64,000 nucleotides of DNA, taken from positions 566,201 through 630,200 of the forward strand of contig PGZM01000002.1 of assembly GCA_002841395.1 (NCBI GenBank). Reading direction: 5' to 3'. Every line of letters begins with the position of its first letter. Position 1 is the first letter of the stretch. Source of the stretch: Firmicutes bacterium HGW-Firmicutes-9. GTDB taxonomy: Bacteria > Bacillota > Clostridia > Christensenellales > CAG-138. Under the pieces are notes generated by a model. It ran no database searches and was not told the DNA's origin. It saw only the letters and a list, made by a program, of their open reading frames with translations. Position numbers and translations under genes: made by a program. Shown here piece by piece: positions 31,660-40,886 of the stretch.

Positions 31660-33999
31660 TTACTCGTCGACCTTGAGGCCTTCGAAGAGCGACGCCAGAG
31701 AGGTCTTTGCTTCCTGCACCGGCGGCAGTTCGTAATCGCCATCCTCGTTGTTGCGACGGCGGCGGTCACCGCTGTCTCTGAAGGAACGGTCGCCGCTGGA
31801 CGAACGCGGTGCGCGCTCAGGGCGCTCCGTGCGGGTCTGCGACTGCTGGCTCTGCTGCCCGTCACGCTGCTGCTGACGCTGTTCCTGACGCTCCGCATAC
31901 TGGCGGTCGCGCTCGGCTCTCTCTGCGGCAATCTGCTCGGCAAGCGCGGGATCCTCTTCGAGGAGCGCTTCTTTACGGCTGAGGCTGATGCGCTTGGCTT
32001 CGGGGCTGACCTCGAGAACCTTGCAACGAACCACATCGCCGACCTTGAGCTCGTCTTCGACCTTCGCAATGCGATGGACGGAAACCTGCGAGATATGGAT
32101 GAGGCCGTCGATCGTGCTCTCGAGCGCGACAAACGCGCCGAACGGAACGATGCGGACAACCTTGCCCTCTACGATGGAGCCAACCGCATACTTCTCACCG
32201 GCAAGCATCCAGGGCTTGGGCTGAAGCTGCTTGTAGCCGAGGGAAACGCGCTCTTTCTCGACATCCACATTCAGGATGAGCACTTCGATCTCCTGACCGA
32301 TTGCAAACACATCCGAAGGATGCTTGACGCGGCCCCATGCGGCGTCGGTCACGTGAACAAGGCCGTCGATGCCGCCGATGTCCACAAACGCGCCGAAATC
32401 GGCAATTCTGCGCACCACGCCGTTGACTTTGCTGCCGACGACGAGCTGTTCCCATTTCGCGTGCTTCTCAGCTGCCTGTTCTGCGAGCAGAACCTGTTTC
32501 TGGGACGCGACGATGCGCTTTCTCTGGCGATCTACTTCCAGAACCTTGAGTCGCATGGGCTTGCCAACGAACTCGCTGAGGTTCTCGATATACTTGGTGG
32601 AAACCTGAGACGCAGGAACGAACGCGCGAATGCCGCTGATGTCAGCAATCATGCCGCCTTTGACGACCTCTTTGCCGACCGCTTCGAAGATTTTCTCTTC
32701 GATGTTCTCCTGGCTGAGCAGCTCGTCCCAGAGTTTCTTGCTTTCAACGTTCTTACGGGAGAGGAGCACGTTGCCGTCGCCGTCGTTCACCTTGGTGACT
32801 TCGACTTCGATGGTATCGCCTTCTTTAAACAAGTCTTCGGCTTTCACGTCCGAGTCGCTGGAAAGCTCACCCATGGGGATCACACCGTCGGATTTGTAGC
32901 CGACGTTAACAAACACTTCGCCGTCAACGATCGAGATGACCGTTCCTTCAAGCACCTGTCCGTTGTGAATGCGCGTCATGGTCTTCTCAAATGCGGACGC
33001 AAAATCAGAACTGTCCTCGTGATCCGCACTGGATTCTTCTTTCTCAGTCACTGTGGCTTTGGGCGCTTCCACAGCTGCCACGACTTCTTCGGTTACCTGG
33101 GGCACGACGACTTCCTCAGCGGGAGCTTCCGCTTCAATGGTTTCGATCGTCGTTTTTTCCTGTTCGCTCATTACTTGTAGTACCTCCCTAATCATCCGGT
33201 CCGGCGTCGATGCGCCCGCAACAATACCTATTATATCATCGGATAGTAATTTATCAAGCAAAAGTTTGTCGATGGAATCGATGTTTTCCGTATTTTTACA
33301 GTGTTTTTTGCATATTTCTACTAGCTTCTGTGTGTTTGCGCTCGATTTTGAGCCGAGTACCAGCATCCGCTTGCTACGACGTGATATCTCCTCTGCTTCC
33401 TTCTGGCGGTCACGCGTGGTATCGCAGATCGTATTACGAATTTGAAGTTGGAGTGCGTTTTCAAAGCGGGCTTGAATGGCACGCTCTATGGCATAAAACG
33501 TCTCTTCTGGCAGCGTCGTCTGCGCAACGAGCACTGCTTTCCCTATTTCGGGAAGAGAAGCCACGTCCGCCTCCGCCTCCAACACATACGCTTGTCCGCC
33601 GGCCCAACCCCGGATGCCAATCACCTCGGGATGGTTCGCCTTGCCTGCGATCAGAACCGTGTTTCCTTCCTGCGTCGCCTGCTCCACGATCTTGTGAATG
33701 CGTTTGACATACGGGCAGGTCGCATCGATCAAGCGAATCCCCTTCTGTTCACTCTGCTCATACACGCTTGGCGGTGCGCCGTGCGCACGAATGATGAGCG
33801 TGTCTCCCGCATGGAGCGAGTCCAGGTTTTCAACTGAATGCACGCCTTTGTCCGCAAGTTCAGCGATAACGGACTCGTTGTGAATAATGTTGCCATAGGT
33901 ATAGACGGTTCCGCATTCGGCTGCGCACGCCTCGGCCATCTCGACCGCGCGGCGTACGCCAAAGCAGAATCCACTGTTTTTTGCCAAGTAAATCTTCAT
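31660..33999 (-). CDS. ispH-rpsA: Fused IspH / ribosomal protein S1
   Basis: 779 residues in one frame. Residues 1-285 are 4-hydroxy-3-methylbut-2-enyl diphosphate reductase, the last step of the MEP isoprenoid pathway (KNSGFCFGVRRAVEMAEA with the first cluster Cys, DATCPYVK and the third Cys in RNTICDTT). After a linker rich in Glu, Val and Ala (about 287-345) come four S1 RNA-binding domains (starting near 355, 440, 525 and 610) and a Gln/Arg/Glu-rich tail. The same fusion is known in other Clostridia. Last gene of the surE...plsC operon, 13 bp after plsC. Confidence 0.95.
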   Translation of the reverse strand: MKIYLAKNSGFCFGVRRAVEMAEACAAECGTVYTYGNIIHNESVIAELADKGVHSVENLDSLHAGDTLIIRAHGAPPSVYEQSEQKGIRLIDATCPYVKRIHKIVEQATQEGNTVLIAGKANHPEVIGIRGWAGGQAYVLEAEADVASLPEIGKAVLVAQTTLPEETFYAIERAIQARFENALQLQIRNTICDTTRDRQKEAEEISRRSKRMLVLGSKSSANTQKLVEICKKHCKNTENIDSIDKLLLDKLLSDDIIGIVAGASTPDRMIREVLQVMSEQEKTTIETIEAEAPAEEVVVPQVTEEVVAAVEAPKATVTEKEESSADHEDSSDFASAFEKTMTRIHNGQVLEGTVISIVDGEVFVNVGYKSDGVIPMGELSSDSDVKAEDLFKEGDTIEVEVTKVNDGDGNVLLSRKNVESKKLWDELLSQENIEEKIFEAVGKEVVKGGMIADISGIRAFVPASQVSTKYIENLSEFVGKPMRLKVLEVDRQRKRIVASQKQVLLAEQAAEKHAKWEQLVVGSKVNGVVRRIADFGAFVDIGGIDGLVHVTDAAWGRVKHPSDVFAIGQEIEVLILNVDVEKERVSLGYKQLQPKPWMLAGEKYAVGSIVEGKVVRIVPFGAFVALESTIDGLIHISQVSVHRIAKVEDELKVGDVVRCKVLEVSPEAKRISLSRKEALLEEDPALAEQIAAERAERDRQYAERQEQRQQQRDGQQSQQSQTRTERPERAPRSSSGDRSFRDSGDRRRRNNEDGDYELPPVQEAKTSLASLFEGLKVDE

Positions 34000-34012
34000 A
34001 TTTTATCTTGCC

Positions 34013-34606
34013 TTACGGCAGACGCTCCAGTTCGTTCTTGAGATTTTGCAAGCTGTCGCGGATTGCGTCCGTTACGGCGTCCACCCCGCGTCCCGCAAAG
34101 GTTTTGGATACTTCGTTCGGGTCGATCGGTTCGCCGACGATCATGCGCACGCGCTTGCGTTTCTTCCAGTCCGGGTCGGCGTAGATCGGGATAATCGGTG
34201 AGCTGCAGCGCAGCGCGAGAAACGCAGCGCCCTTTTCAAACGAGTCCAGCTCGCCCGTCAAAGAACGGCGTCCTTCCGGAAAAATGCCGAAGATATGGTT
34301 TTTCTCCAGCACACCCATCGCCTGCTTGAGCGAAAGCATATCCGCCTGTTTCCGGTAGACGGGAAACGCCAATAGTCCTTTGAGGAAGAATCGCTTAACC
34401 GGTGTGTCAAACAACTCCTGCTTTGCCATGAAGTGAATCGGTCTCGGGGCCACCATCGCAAGACGAATCGGATCGCCCAGTGAAAAGTGGTTGGAGATCA
34501 GGATGCCGCGACCGCGAAAAAAGAGCCTGCCGAAGTTTTTGACCATCGGCCGGTAGAAAAGCCAGAAGAATGGCGAAAGCAGATATTTGACGATGAAGTA
34601 AAGCAT
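34013..34606 (-). CDS. plsC: 1-acyl-sn-glycerol-3-phosphate acyltransferase
   Basis: Membrane enzyme of phosphatidic acid synthesis, 197 residues, on the short side for PlsC. The catalytic HX4D motif is NHFSLGDP (about 39-46); FPEGRRSLTGEL holds the phosphate-binding EGR, and IIPIYAD is the usual third block. An N-terminal hydrophobic segment anchors it. Gene order cmk-plsC-ispH is common in Clostridia. Confidence 0.92.
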   Translation of the reverse strand: MLYFIVKYLLSPFFWLFYRPMVKNFGRLFFRGRGILISNHFSLGDPIRLAMVAPRPIHFMAKQELFDTPVKRFFLKGLLAFPVYRKQADMLSLKQAMGVLEKNHIFGIFPEGRRSLTGELDSFEKGAAFLALRCSSPIIPIYADPDWKKRKRVRMIVGEPIDPNEVSKTFAGRGVDAVTDAIRDSLQNLKNELERLP

Positions 34607-34673
34607 AGGTGGTGCGCTTCCTTATATAATGTTCGCGTTCTCGGCACAGGTTTGCCGCAGTTACGCGGCTGTT

Positions 34674-35354
34674 TTACCGATCCTGTTTCTCCGCAATCGC
34701 ATTGAGCAGCGTTGTGAGCGCTTCGTCGATGGTCATCTCGCTCGTGTCGATGCGCAGCGAATCCTCCGTTTGTCGAAGCGGCATATAGGCGCGCGTGCTG
34801 TCGTTATGGTCACGCAGCTTGATGTCCGCGAGCACCTGCTCGTATGTTTCCTGCATGCTCCCGCGTGCGCGAAGTTCCTTCAGGCGGCGTTCCGCGCGGA
34901 CTTCCGGGCTCGCGGTGACGAAAAACTTATGCTTTGTGTGCGGCAACACGTTGGTCGTGATATCGCGCCCGTCCATGACGACGTCATAGTTGCGCCCGAC
35001 CTCGCGCTGCAGTTCCGCAAGCTTTTCCCGTACACACGGGTGTGCGCTGACCGTTGAAGCACCCATCGCAAGCTCCTGCGTGCGGAGCACGTCGGTCACG
35101 TCCTCGTCTCCGATCAATACGCGCTGTCCGCGCTCGTCATACTGTACGCGAATGTCCGCATCGTCGAGAATCGTGCGAAGGCCCGCTTCGTCGCTGACGC
35201 TGACGCCGCGCCGCGTGGCAAACAACGCCATCGCGCGATACATTGAACCCGTGTCTAGATAACGAATTTGTAGTGCGCTTGCAACCGCTTTTGCAAGTGT
35301 GGATTTACCGGCGCCGGAAGGCCCATCAATCGCGATATTGAGGTGTTCGCTCAT
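34674..35354 (-). CDS. cmk: Cytidylate kinase
   Basis: Phosphorylates CMP and dCMP with ATP. 226 residues, normal. P-loop DGPSGAGKSTLAKAV (about 10-24), RYLDTGSMYRAMAL, the MDGRDITTNVLP segment and the lid region SPEVRAERRLKEL are all canonical. Sits in the surE...ispH operon between the FAD oxidoreductase and plsC. Confidence 0.97.
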   Translation of the reverse strand: MSEHLNIAIDGPSGAGKSTLAKAVASALQIRYLDTGSMYRAMALFATRRGVSVSDEAGLRTILDDADIRVQYDERGQRVLIGDEDVTDVLRTQELAMGASTVSAHPCVREKLAELQREVGRNYDVVMDGRDITTNVLPHTKHKFFVTASPEVRAERRLKELRARGSMQETYEQVLADIKLRDHNDSTRAYMPLRQTEDSLRIDTSEMTIDEALTTLLNAIAEKQDR

Positions 35355-35371
35355 CGGTCTTCTCCCGTCTG

Positions 35372-36589
35372 TTATATTATACTATCCCCTGCCAGCGCGC
35401 CCGTTGACCAGGCAATCTGGAGGTTATATCCACCCGTTGTGGCGTCGATATCGAGCACTTCGCCCGCGAAATACAGTCCCTTGACTCGTTTGCTCTCCAT
35501 GGTGGACGCATTCACGTCCTTGACGCTCACGCCGCCACGGGTCACCACCGCTTCATTGAGCCCGCGCGCACCGCTGACGGTCAGCGGCAGGCCTTTCAGC
35601 ATCTCCACCAGTTTGAGCCGCATGGCTTTGCTGAGCTGTCCGACGGGTAGTGCGCCATCGACCTCCGCCAATTCCAACACAATCTCCAGCAAGCGTTGCG
35701 GCAGTAAAGCATGCAGCGCGGTCTTGACCTGCTGCCGTGCGCCTTCCTGCAAATCCCGCAACAGTCTCGCGTCGAGTTGCTCGCGCGACAAGGCGGGTTT
35801 TAGGTCGATCTTGAGTCGCGTGCCGGCGGGCTGTCCCGCAATCACTCCCGAGAGCGATAACACCAGAGGTCCGGAAATACCGAAATGTGTAAAGAGCATC
35901 TCGCCCAGTTCTGAGAATATCTGCTTGTATTTCTTTTCCGCGGAAAGCGTGACGTTCTTGAGGGTCAATCCAGCGAGCTCGCGCGGCCAGGTTTCCTCCG
36001 TCACGAGCGGCACGAGCGAGGCGACCGGTTCTTCCACCGTGTGGCCTGTTGCGCGCGCAAAATCATAGCCGTCGCCCGTAGAACCCGTCTGCGGATACGA
36101 AATGCCGCCCGTCGCAATGACAACCGCATCGCAAGGGAGCGTTTCTTTCCCGATACGGATACCGTTTACCGCGCCGTCACTCACCAGTATCTCGTCCACG
36201 CGCGTATTGAGCCGAATCGCAGCTCCCGCGTCGCGCACGATCTTCTCACACGCGCGGAGGATATCGTTGGACTTGTCGGAGACGGGAAACACCCGCCCGC
36301 CGCGCTCTGTCTTTAATGGAACGCCAGCCTGCTCGATCCGCTCCATGAGCGCTTTGTTGTCAAAATGCGAAAACGCGCTGTACAAAAAGCGCGGATTACG
36401 CAGCACATGTTCAAAGAATGCATCGCGTTCCGCCACGTTGGTGACGTTGCAGCGGCCTTTTCCGGTGATATAGAGCTTCTTTCCGAGCTTTTCGTTGCGT
36501 TCAAAAAGCGTGACGCGGTGCCCGTTACGGGCTGCGTTTGCCGCGGCAAGCATGCCCGCAGGACCGCCGCCGATCACGAAAACGATCAT
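35372..36589 (-). CDS. FAD-dependent oxidoreductase, HI0933/YhiN family
   Basis: 405 residues. N-terminal Rossmann motif VIGGGPAGMLAAANAARNG, GKGRCNVTNVAE (diagnostic of the HI0933 family), VIATGGISYPQTGSTGDGY and the C-terminal GLYFAGEVLDIDATTGGYN. The family is widespread; its reaction is not established. ATG 36587-36589 follows GAGGAG and overlaps the RpiR gene stop as ATGA. Confidence 0.93.
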   Translation of the reverse strand: MIVFVIGGGPAGMLAAANAARNGHRVTLFERNEKLGKKLYITGKGRCNVTNVAERDAFFEHVLRNPRFLYSAFSHFDNKALMERIEQAGVPLKTERGGRVFPVSDKSNDILRACEKIVRDAGAAIRLNTRVDEILVSDGAVNGIRIGKETLPCDAVVIATGGISYPQTGSTGDGYDFARATGHTVEEPVASLVPLVTEETWPRELAGLTLKNVTLSAEKKYKQIFSELGEMLFTHFGISGPLVLSLSGVIAGQPAGTRLKIDLKPALSREQLDARLLRDLQEGARQQVKTALHALLPQRLLEIVLELAEVDGALPVGQLSKAMRLKLVEMLKGLPLTVSGARGLNEAVVTRGGVSVKDVNASTMESKRVKGLYFAGEVLDIDATTGGYNLQIAWSTGALAGDSII

Positions 36590-37455
36590 GTATGCTCCTC
36601 TTTGACCGCTTCGGAGAGGTAGACGCCCTCTGCATGCCAAACCTCTTCCAGCTGCGTAAGGTGCTGGTAGGCCTCGTCTTTGCGCGCGTGCCCGATGGCC
36701 ACGATGATCGCATTGATCAGCGACAGCGGTGCAACAAGCGAGTCAGCAAACGACGCCATATCGCTGCGTGCACAAAGCGTGAAATCGGAGATGCGCGCGA
36801 CAGGAGACGTCGGCATATCAGTCAGCGCGATCAAGGTCGCACCCTTGGATTTTGCATACTTCATCGCGTCCACGGTGCGCGCGCTGTAACGCGGGAAGCT
36901 GATGCCAAAGCATACGTCCTGCGCGTCCACGCGGAGCATACGCTCATGGATATCCTGAACCGCGCCGTTGACGAACATGACGTTGTCGCAGACATAGTCG
37001 AGATAATACGTCAAAAACTGCGCAAGCGACATCGCGCTGCGAATACCGAGCACATAGATGCGCCGCGCGCGGAGAATCGCGTTAATCGCGCCATCGAAAC
37101 TCTCGTTGTCGATCATATCGATGGTCGCGCGAATGTTGTTCATATCGGAGGATAGCACTGTTTTCAGCACATCCTGCTGCGGAATGTTGGCGGCAAGACG
37201 GATGCGCTGCACGCTGGTCAGCCTGTGCCGGATGAGATCCTGCAATGCTTCCTGCAGCGCGGGATAGCCGTCGAGACCGAGCATGTACGCAAAGCGGACT
37301 ACGGTAGACTCGGAGACGCCGACGCGCTCGCCCAACTTCGCCGCGGTCATAAACGCAGCGTCGTCATAGGAGTTGAAGATGTATTCCGCGATGCGCCTCT
37401 GTCCTTTGGAAAAGGTGGAATACTGCTTTTCCATCATCGAAAACAATGCATCCAT
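36586..37455 (-). CDS. MurR/RpiR-family transcriptional regulator
   Basis: 289 residues: N-terminal helix-turn-helix of the RpiR type (FSKGQRRIAEYIFNSYDDAAF, with VGVSESTVVRFAYMLG) and a C-terminal SIS sugar-phosphate-binding domain (about 125-255, VLGIRSAMSLAQF and FGISFPRYSARTVD). The ligand is likely a phosphorylated sugar. ATG 37453-37455 is preceded by TTTTGGAGG. It is embedded in a housekeeping operon, without sugar genes next to it. Confidence 0.9.
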   Translation of the reverse strand: MDALFSMMEKQYSTFSKGQRRIAEYIFNSYDDAAFMTAAKLGERVGVSESTVVRFAYMLGLDGYPALQEALQDLIRHRLTSVQRIRLAANIPQQDVLKTVLSSDMNNIRATIDMIDNESFDGAINAILRARRIYVLGIRSAMSLAQFLTYYLDYVCDNVMFVNGAVQDIHERMLRVDAQDVCFGISFPRYSARTVDAMKYAKSKGATLIALTDMPTSPVARISDFTLCARSDMASFADSLVAPLSLINAIIVAIGHARKDEAYQHLTQLEEVWHAEGVYLSEAVKEEHT

Positions 37456-37503
37456 TGCCCTTGATTCCTCCAAAATTCGTAAGGTTTTTTGTCGCGAATG
37501 ATT

Positions 37504-38271
37504 TTACCCGAGCCAACGGATATCGTGCGTGTCCATCTCGCCGATGCGGGGATATTGCGTCAGGTCGTAGGTGATCGGCGTAAGGGTGACATATCCTTCT
37601 CGCACCCAGCGGTCGTCGACGTCCAAGCCATCTGAACAGGTCGTGCAGCCGCGCGGGCACCAATAATACGTTCTGCCAAACGGGTCCTTGCGCTCGACAT
37701 ACTCCAACGCATACTCCTCAACCGCGAGCGGTGTCACCTTGATACCCTTGAGCGCTTCGAACGGAAGCCCCGGCACGTTGACATTCAAGACCGTGCCAAA
37801 CGACAGCGGATGATCTTTCAGATAATCCACCGCAAACGCCGCGATGCGAGCCGCGGTCTCCATATGTTCACCTATATAGGAAAGATTTGATACCGCAATG
37901 GCCTGATAGCCAAGCAGGGCAGCCTCGTGCGCGGCGGCGACCGTGCCACTATAGAGCACGTCTGTGCCGAGATTAGGGCCGTGATTGATGCCGGAAACAA
38001 CGATGTCCGGCGTAGAGAACAGATTGCCAAGAGCCAGGCGGATGCAGTCGACCGGCGTTCCGCTGATGGCAAATGCCGGAACGTCCGGCAGTCCTTCAAT
38101 GCGCGTTGCATGCGCGCGGAGCGGTTCGTTGAGTGTCATCGCGCGGCTGACTGCACTGCGTTCCCGATCCGGTGCGGAAATAAATATTTCGTGATGCCGG
38201 TTCAGTTCGGTTGCGAGGGCTCTTATTCCAGCGGCAAATACGCCGTCATCATTGCTTAAAAGTAATTTCAT
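37504..38271 (-). CDS. surE: 5'/3'-nucleotidase SurE
   Basis: Metal-dependent nucleoside monophosphate phosphatase, 255 residues. The metal site LLSNDDGVFAAGIRAL at the N-terminus, the Ser/Asn positions in SAPDRERSAVSRAMTL and VSGINHGPNLGTDVLYSGTV are the family hallmarks. Probably the first gene of the minus-strand unit running to ispH/rpsA; it is separated by a terminator from the preceding membrane-protein gene. Confidence 0.96.
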   Translation of the reverse strand: MKLLLSNDDGVFAAGIRALATELNRHHEIFISAPDRERSAVSRAMTLNEPLRAHATRIEGLPDVPAFAISGTPVDCIRLALGNLFSTPDIVVSGINHGPNLGTDVLYSGTVAAAHEAALLGYQAIAVSNLSYIGEHMETAARIAAFAVDYLKDHPLSFGTVLNVNVPGLPFEALKGIKVTPLAVEEYALEYVERKDPFGRTYYWCPRGCTTCSDGLDVDDRWVREGYVTLTPITYDLTQYPRIGEMDTHDIRWLG

Positions 38272-38334
38272 GCAGGAACTCCGTCAAGTAATCGTAAAAG
38301 CATTGTACCATACCGCGTACAGGAATGCAAAAAA

Positions 38335-38372
38335 GAAAAAATGTGCAGGAGCGAAGATTCGCACCTGCACAT
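38335..38372 (-). terminator. Terminator of the His-rich membrane-protein gene
   Basis: Arms ATGTGCAGG (38341-38349) and CCTGCACAT (38364-38372) with inner GCGAA/TTCGC, followed on the minus strand by a U run. Confidence 0.9.
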
Positions 38373-38397
38373 AAAGTAAATTTGTTGCAAATGTATC

Positions 38398-38841
38398 CTA
38401 GTTCAGCGGCGTAACGCTCAGCTGCTCAATATTCAACCCATTCACACCGTCAACATATCCATAACTGAAAATACCCGCGATCGTAGTGAACTGAACAACG
38501 ATCATTGCAAAGATCGCAAACAGGAATGTGCCGCGCGGGAATCTCCCCCGTCCACGAAATACGCGATACAAAAGCCTGTTGAGGATGATCGTCAGGATCA
38601 CCGGCGAGAAGAATAAGAGTAGCTGCAATGCGCTCTCTATGATCACCTTCAGTGTGCCGCTCTTGAGAATGGACCAGTCAAACGCAATCGCGATGCCCAA
38701 CATATAGAGAGAATAGATCGCCAACAGGACATTGAGAACGATCATTACAATAAAGTAAGCGATCACACGACCCGCACGATGCCTCGGCAGATCGTGATGT
38801 TCGTGATGTTCGTGATGCGGATGCGAGCTTGCTTGTTCCAT
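38398..38841 (-). CDS. Small membrane protein with His-rich N-terminus, unknown function
   Basis: 147 residues. The N-terminus is strikingly rich in histidine (SHPHHEHHEHHDLPRHRAG, about 6-24), followed by three or four membrane helices. The His-rich stretch could bind Zn, Ni or Cu, or merely be low complexity; I recognise no family. ATG 38839-38841 follows GAGGAG by 8 nt, and a GTG three codons earlier falls inside that ribosome site. It lies 29 bp behind udk and ends at a terminator. Confidence 0.75.
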   Translation of the reverse strand: MEQASSHPHHEHHEHHDLPRHRAGRVIAYFIVMIVLNVLLAIYSLYMLGIAIAFDWSILKSGTLKVIIESALQLLLFFSPVILTIILNRLLYRVFRGRGRFPRGTFLFAIFAMIVVQFTTIAGIFSYGYVDGVNGLNIEQLSVTPLN

Positions 38842-38870
38842 TTTATTCACTCCTCTATTGGTTTCGGTGA

Positions 38871-39557
38871 TTATTCTTCTTCGATATCTGCGCTTTCCGA
38901 TGCCTTCTCGGCGGTTGATTGCGATGCTTCATGCTCCTCAAAGCGTTCCGCAAGCACTTTTGTGGTGAGATAAGCGGAGATCGCGTCGATCGCCATTTTG
39001 TTCTTACCGCCGCGCATGACGGCAAAGTCTGCGTCGTTGATATAGTTTGCGATGTACTTTTCGTAAACGGGTTTGACGGTCACGACATACTGCTCCGCAA
39101 TGTTGTCGATCGAACGCCCGCGCGCCTTGATATCGCGCTTGATGCGCCGCAGTAAACAGATGTCCACGTCCACATGCAGGTATACTTTGAGCGACATCCG
39201 TTCGCAGAGCCGCTTGTCATAGAACATGTGGATGCCTTCGAGCACCAGCACTTCAGGCGGTGTGATTAGCACGTCCGGCGTATCCGCACGCTCGTAATTG
39301 ACGTAGTCATAGCCCTTGGTTGTGATGGGCTTGCCGCTCTCCAATAGATCGATATCAGCAAGCAGCTCATCAAAATCGAAGATACCCGGTTCGTCGTAGT
39401 TGAGCTTGATGCGCTCGGAAAACGGCAGATCGGGAAAATTGCGATAATAGCAGTCCTGACCTATGATGGTGCAGCTGCAGGCAAGCGAATCTTTGATGCG
39501 CTTGGCGAGTGTGCTTTTGCCGCTTCCGCTCGCGCCGCAAATACCGACGATGATCAT
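38871..39557 (-). CDS. udk: Uridine kinase
   Basis: Pyrimidine salvage kinase phosphorylating uridine and cytidine, 228 residues. P-loop GICGASGSGKSTLAKRI (about 5-21), QDCYYRNFPDLPFSER, the YDEPGIFDFDELLADI block and RRIKRDIKARGRSIDNI are canonical. Residues after about 205 form an acidic/serine tail longer than usual. Starts with ATG and shares a transcript with the His-rich membrane protein. Confidence 0.95.
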   Translation of the reverse strand: MIIVGICGASGSGKSTLAKRIKDSLACSCTIIGQDCYYRNFPDLPFSERIKLNYDEPGIFDFDELLADIDLLESGKPITTKGYDYVNYERADTPDVLITPPEVLVLEGIHMFYDKRLCERMSLKVYLHVDVDICLLRRIKRDIKARGRSIDNIAEQYVVTVKPVYEKYIANYINDADFAVMRGGKNKMAIDAISAYLTTKVLAERFEEHEASQSTAEKASESADIEEE

Positions 39558-39781
39558 GGTAACATCACTCCTATAAAAACACGGTTGTGTTTGGGTTGGA
39601 TCAAATCTCTGTTTGGTATCTGTCAGTTTATCATGAAAATATGCAGGTTGGCAATCTTGGGTGACAGCGGTGCTATGATTTAAGTGAAATGACAGTCTGA
39701 AGCTGATTTTCTATTGTTATTCACTTTTTATTATAGTAATATGGTTCAAGATACTATCGAAAATCGAATGTCGGAGGCAGT

Positions 39782-40297
39782 ATGGAACCGTTGTTTACCA
39801 ATACATGTGCTTACAGCAAAAAGAACTTACAAGAGGCTATGTTTGCTCTTAATAAGCGTAAAAGAATATTGATTAGCCTCTTCTGTCTATTTAGCATTGC
39901 TGGCTGCATCTATAATTACATCATCTGGTATGATTATCTTTTCATCATAATGGCATTTGGTTTGCTCGCGTTACTCCTATTTAAGTATGTATACCAGATC
40001 ATGAATAAAGCAAAAGTCATCGCAGATAGATGCATTCTCCTGTACCATGAGGTGCCGATACAAACGGTTCGATTCTTTGATGATCGGCTGGAACCCGTAT
40101 CAATCATGTCGAAAGAAGAGCTTTCGTTTGAATACACACAGATCATTCGTGTCGAAAAGTCAAAACGCCTTTATGTTTTGTTCTTCAATGGCAAGGTGAT
40201 GATTATTCTGGACAAAAGCAAATTTGATAATATTACGCTGGAAGAATTCGAGCGGTTTATTCGAGAGAAAGCGGTCAACGCGAAGGTGCTGTTATAA
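39782..40297 (+). CDS. YcxB-like membrane protein (copy 1)
   Basis: 171 residues. Two membrane helices (about 29-46 and 50-70) precede a soluble C-terminal domain with the pattern of YcxB-like proteins: a FDDRLEPVS strand, EYTQIIRVEKSKRLYVLFF, MIILDKSKF and EEFERFIREK. Function unknown. GGAGG ribosome site. Its stop overlaps the region before copy 2, so the pair is one operon. The DNA is more AT-rich than the neighbours. Confidence 0.75.
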   Translation: MEPLFTNTCAYSKKNLQEAMFALNKRKRILISLFCLFSIAGCIYNYIIWYDYLFIIMAFGLLALLLFKYVYQIMNKAKVIADRCILLYHEVPIQTVRFFDDRLEPVSIMSKEELSFEYTQIIRVEKSKRLYVLFFNGKVMIILDKSKFDNITLEEFERFIREKAVNAKVLL

Positions 40298-40314
40298 TGG
40301 ATAAAGGTGATTAT

Positions 40315-40884
40315 ATGGAACCGTTGTTTGCCAACAAGTGTATTTATACTAAGGATGTTTTTCGCGAATCTCTGTTCGGATATAACAAACGAAAAAAAGC
40401 CCTTACTTTCATAATCCTCGCTTTTCTCATCATAGTAATTCTTATTCAGCTCTTATTGTATTCTGTCTCCAGCGAGATATATCTTGCCTTGTTCACTATT
40501 GTTCTCAGCGCTTTGGTTTTTATTGTTTTACCTATTATTCAGGCAAACCTATCATACAAACGCAGTATTGAGTTGCATCACGAACCGATCACGGCTTTGA
40601 CCACGTTTTATGATGATCATTTTGTATCCACAGCTCAGCCTTCGAATGCCACTATTACCGTAAAATATAATCAGGTGAAACGAGTCATTGCCACAAAACA
40701 ATTATACCTTCTTGTGGTCCGTTTGCAGTTGTTCTACATAATCGACAAAAATGGCTTTGAAAAGATCAATATGGTTGAGTTTGAGAAATTCATAAAAAAA
40801 AAGCACCTAAAGCGAAGTTTCATCTTTAGCCTTCTAGAAAATAACATGAAGCTGCTTCTGCATAACTGCGGAAGCAGCTTTTAA
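40315..40884 (+). CDS. YcxB-like membrane protein (copy 2)
   Basis: 189 residues, paralogous to the preceding gene: both begin MEPLF and share NKRK, two helices and the C-terminal IIDKNGFEKINMVEFEKFI domain. I use ATG 40315 (after AAAGGTGA) because it aligns with copy 1; ATG 40297 is the alternative. The last dozen residues (from MKLLLHNCGSSF) are encoded by the terminator hairpin at 40849-40880, so the present C-terminus is probably an extension after loss of an earlier stop. Confidence 0.75.
   Translation: MEPLFANKCIYTKDVFRESLFGYNKRKKALTFIILAFLIIVILIQLLLYSVSSEIYLALFTIVLSALVFIVLPIIQANLSYKRSIELHHEPITALTTFYDDHFVSTAQPSNATITVKYNQVKRVIATKQLYLLVVRLQLFYIIDKNGFEKINMVEFEKFIKKKHLKRSFIFSLLENNMKLLLHNCGSSF
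40849..40882 (+). terminator. Hairpin overlapping the end of YcxB-like copy 2
   Basis: Arms AAGCTGCTTCTGCA (40849-40862) and TGCGGAAGCAGCTT (40867-40880) form 14 pairs (one G-U) and are followed by only a short T run. The stop codon of copy 2 lies right after it. Confidence 0.7.
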
Positions 40885-40886
40885 AT

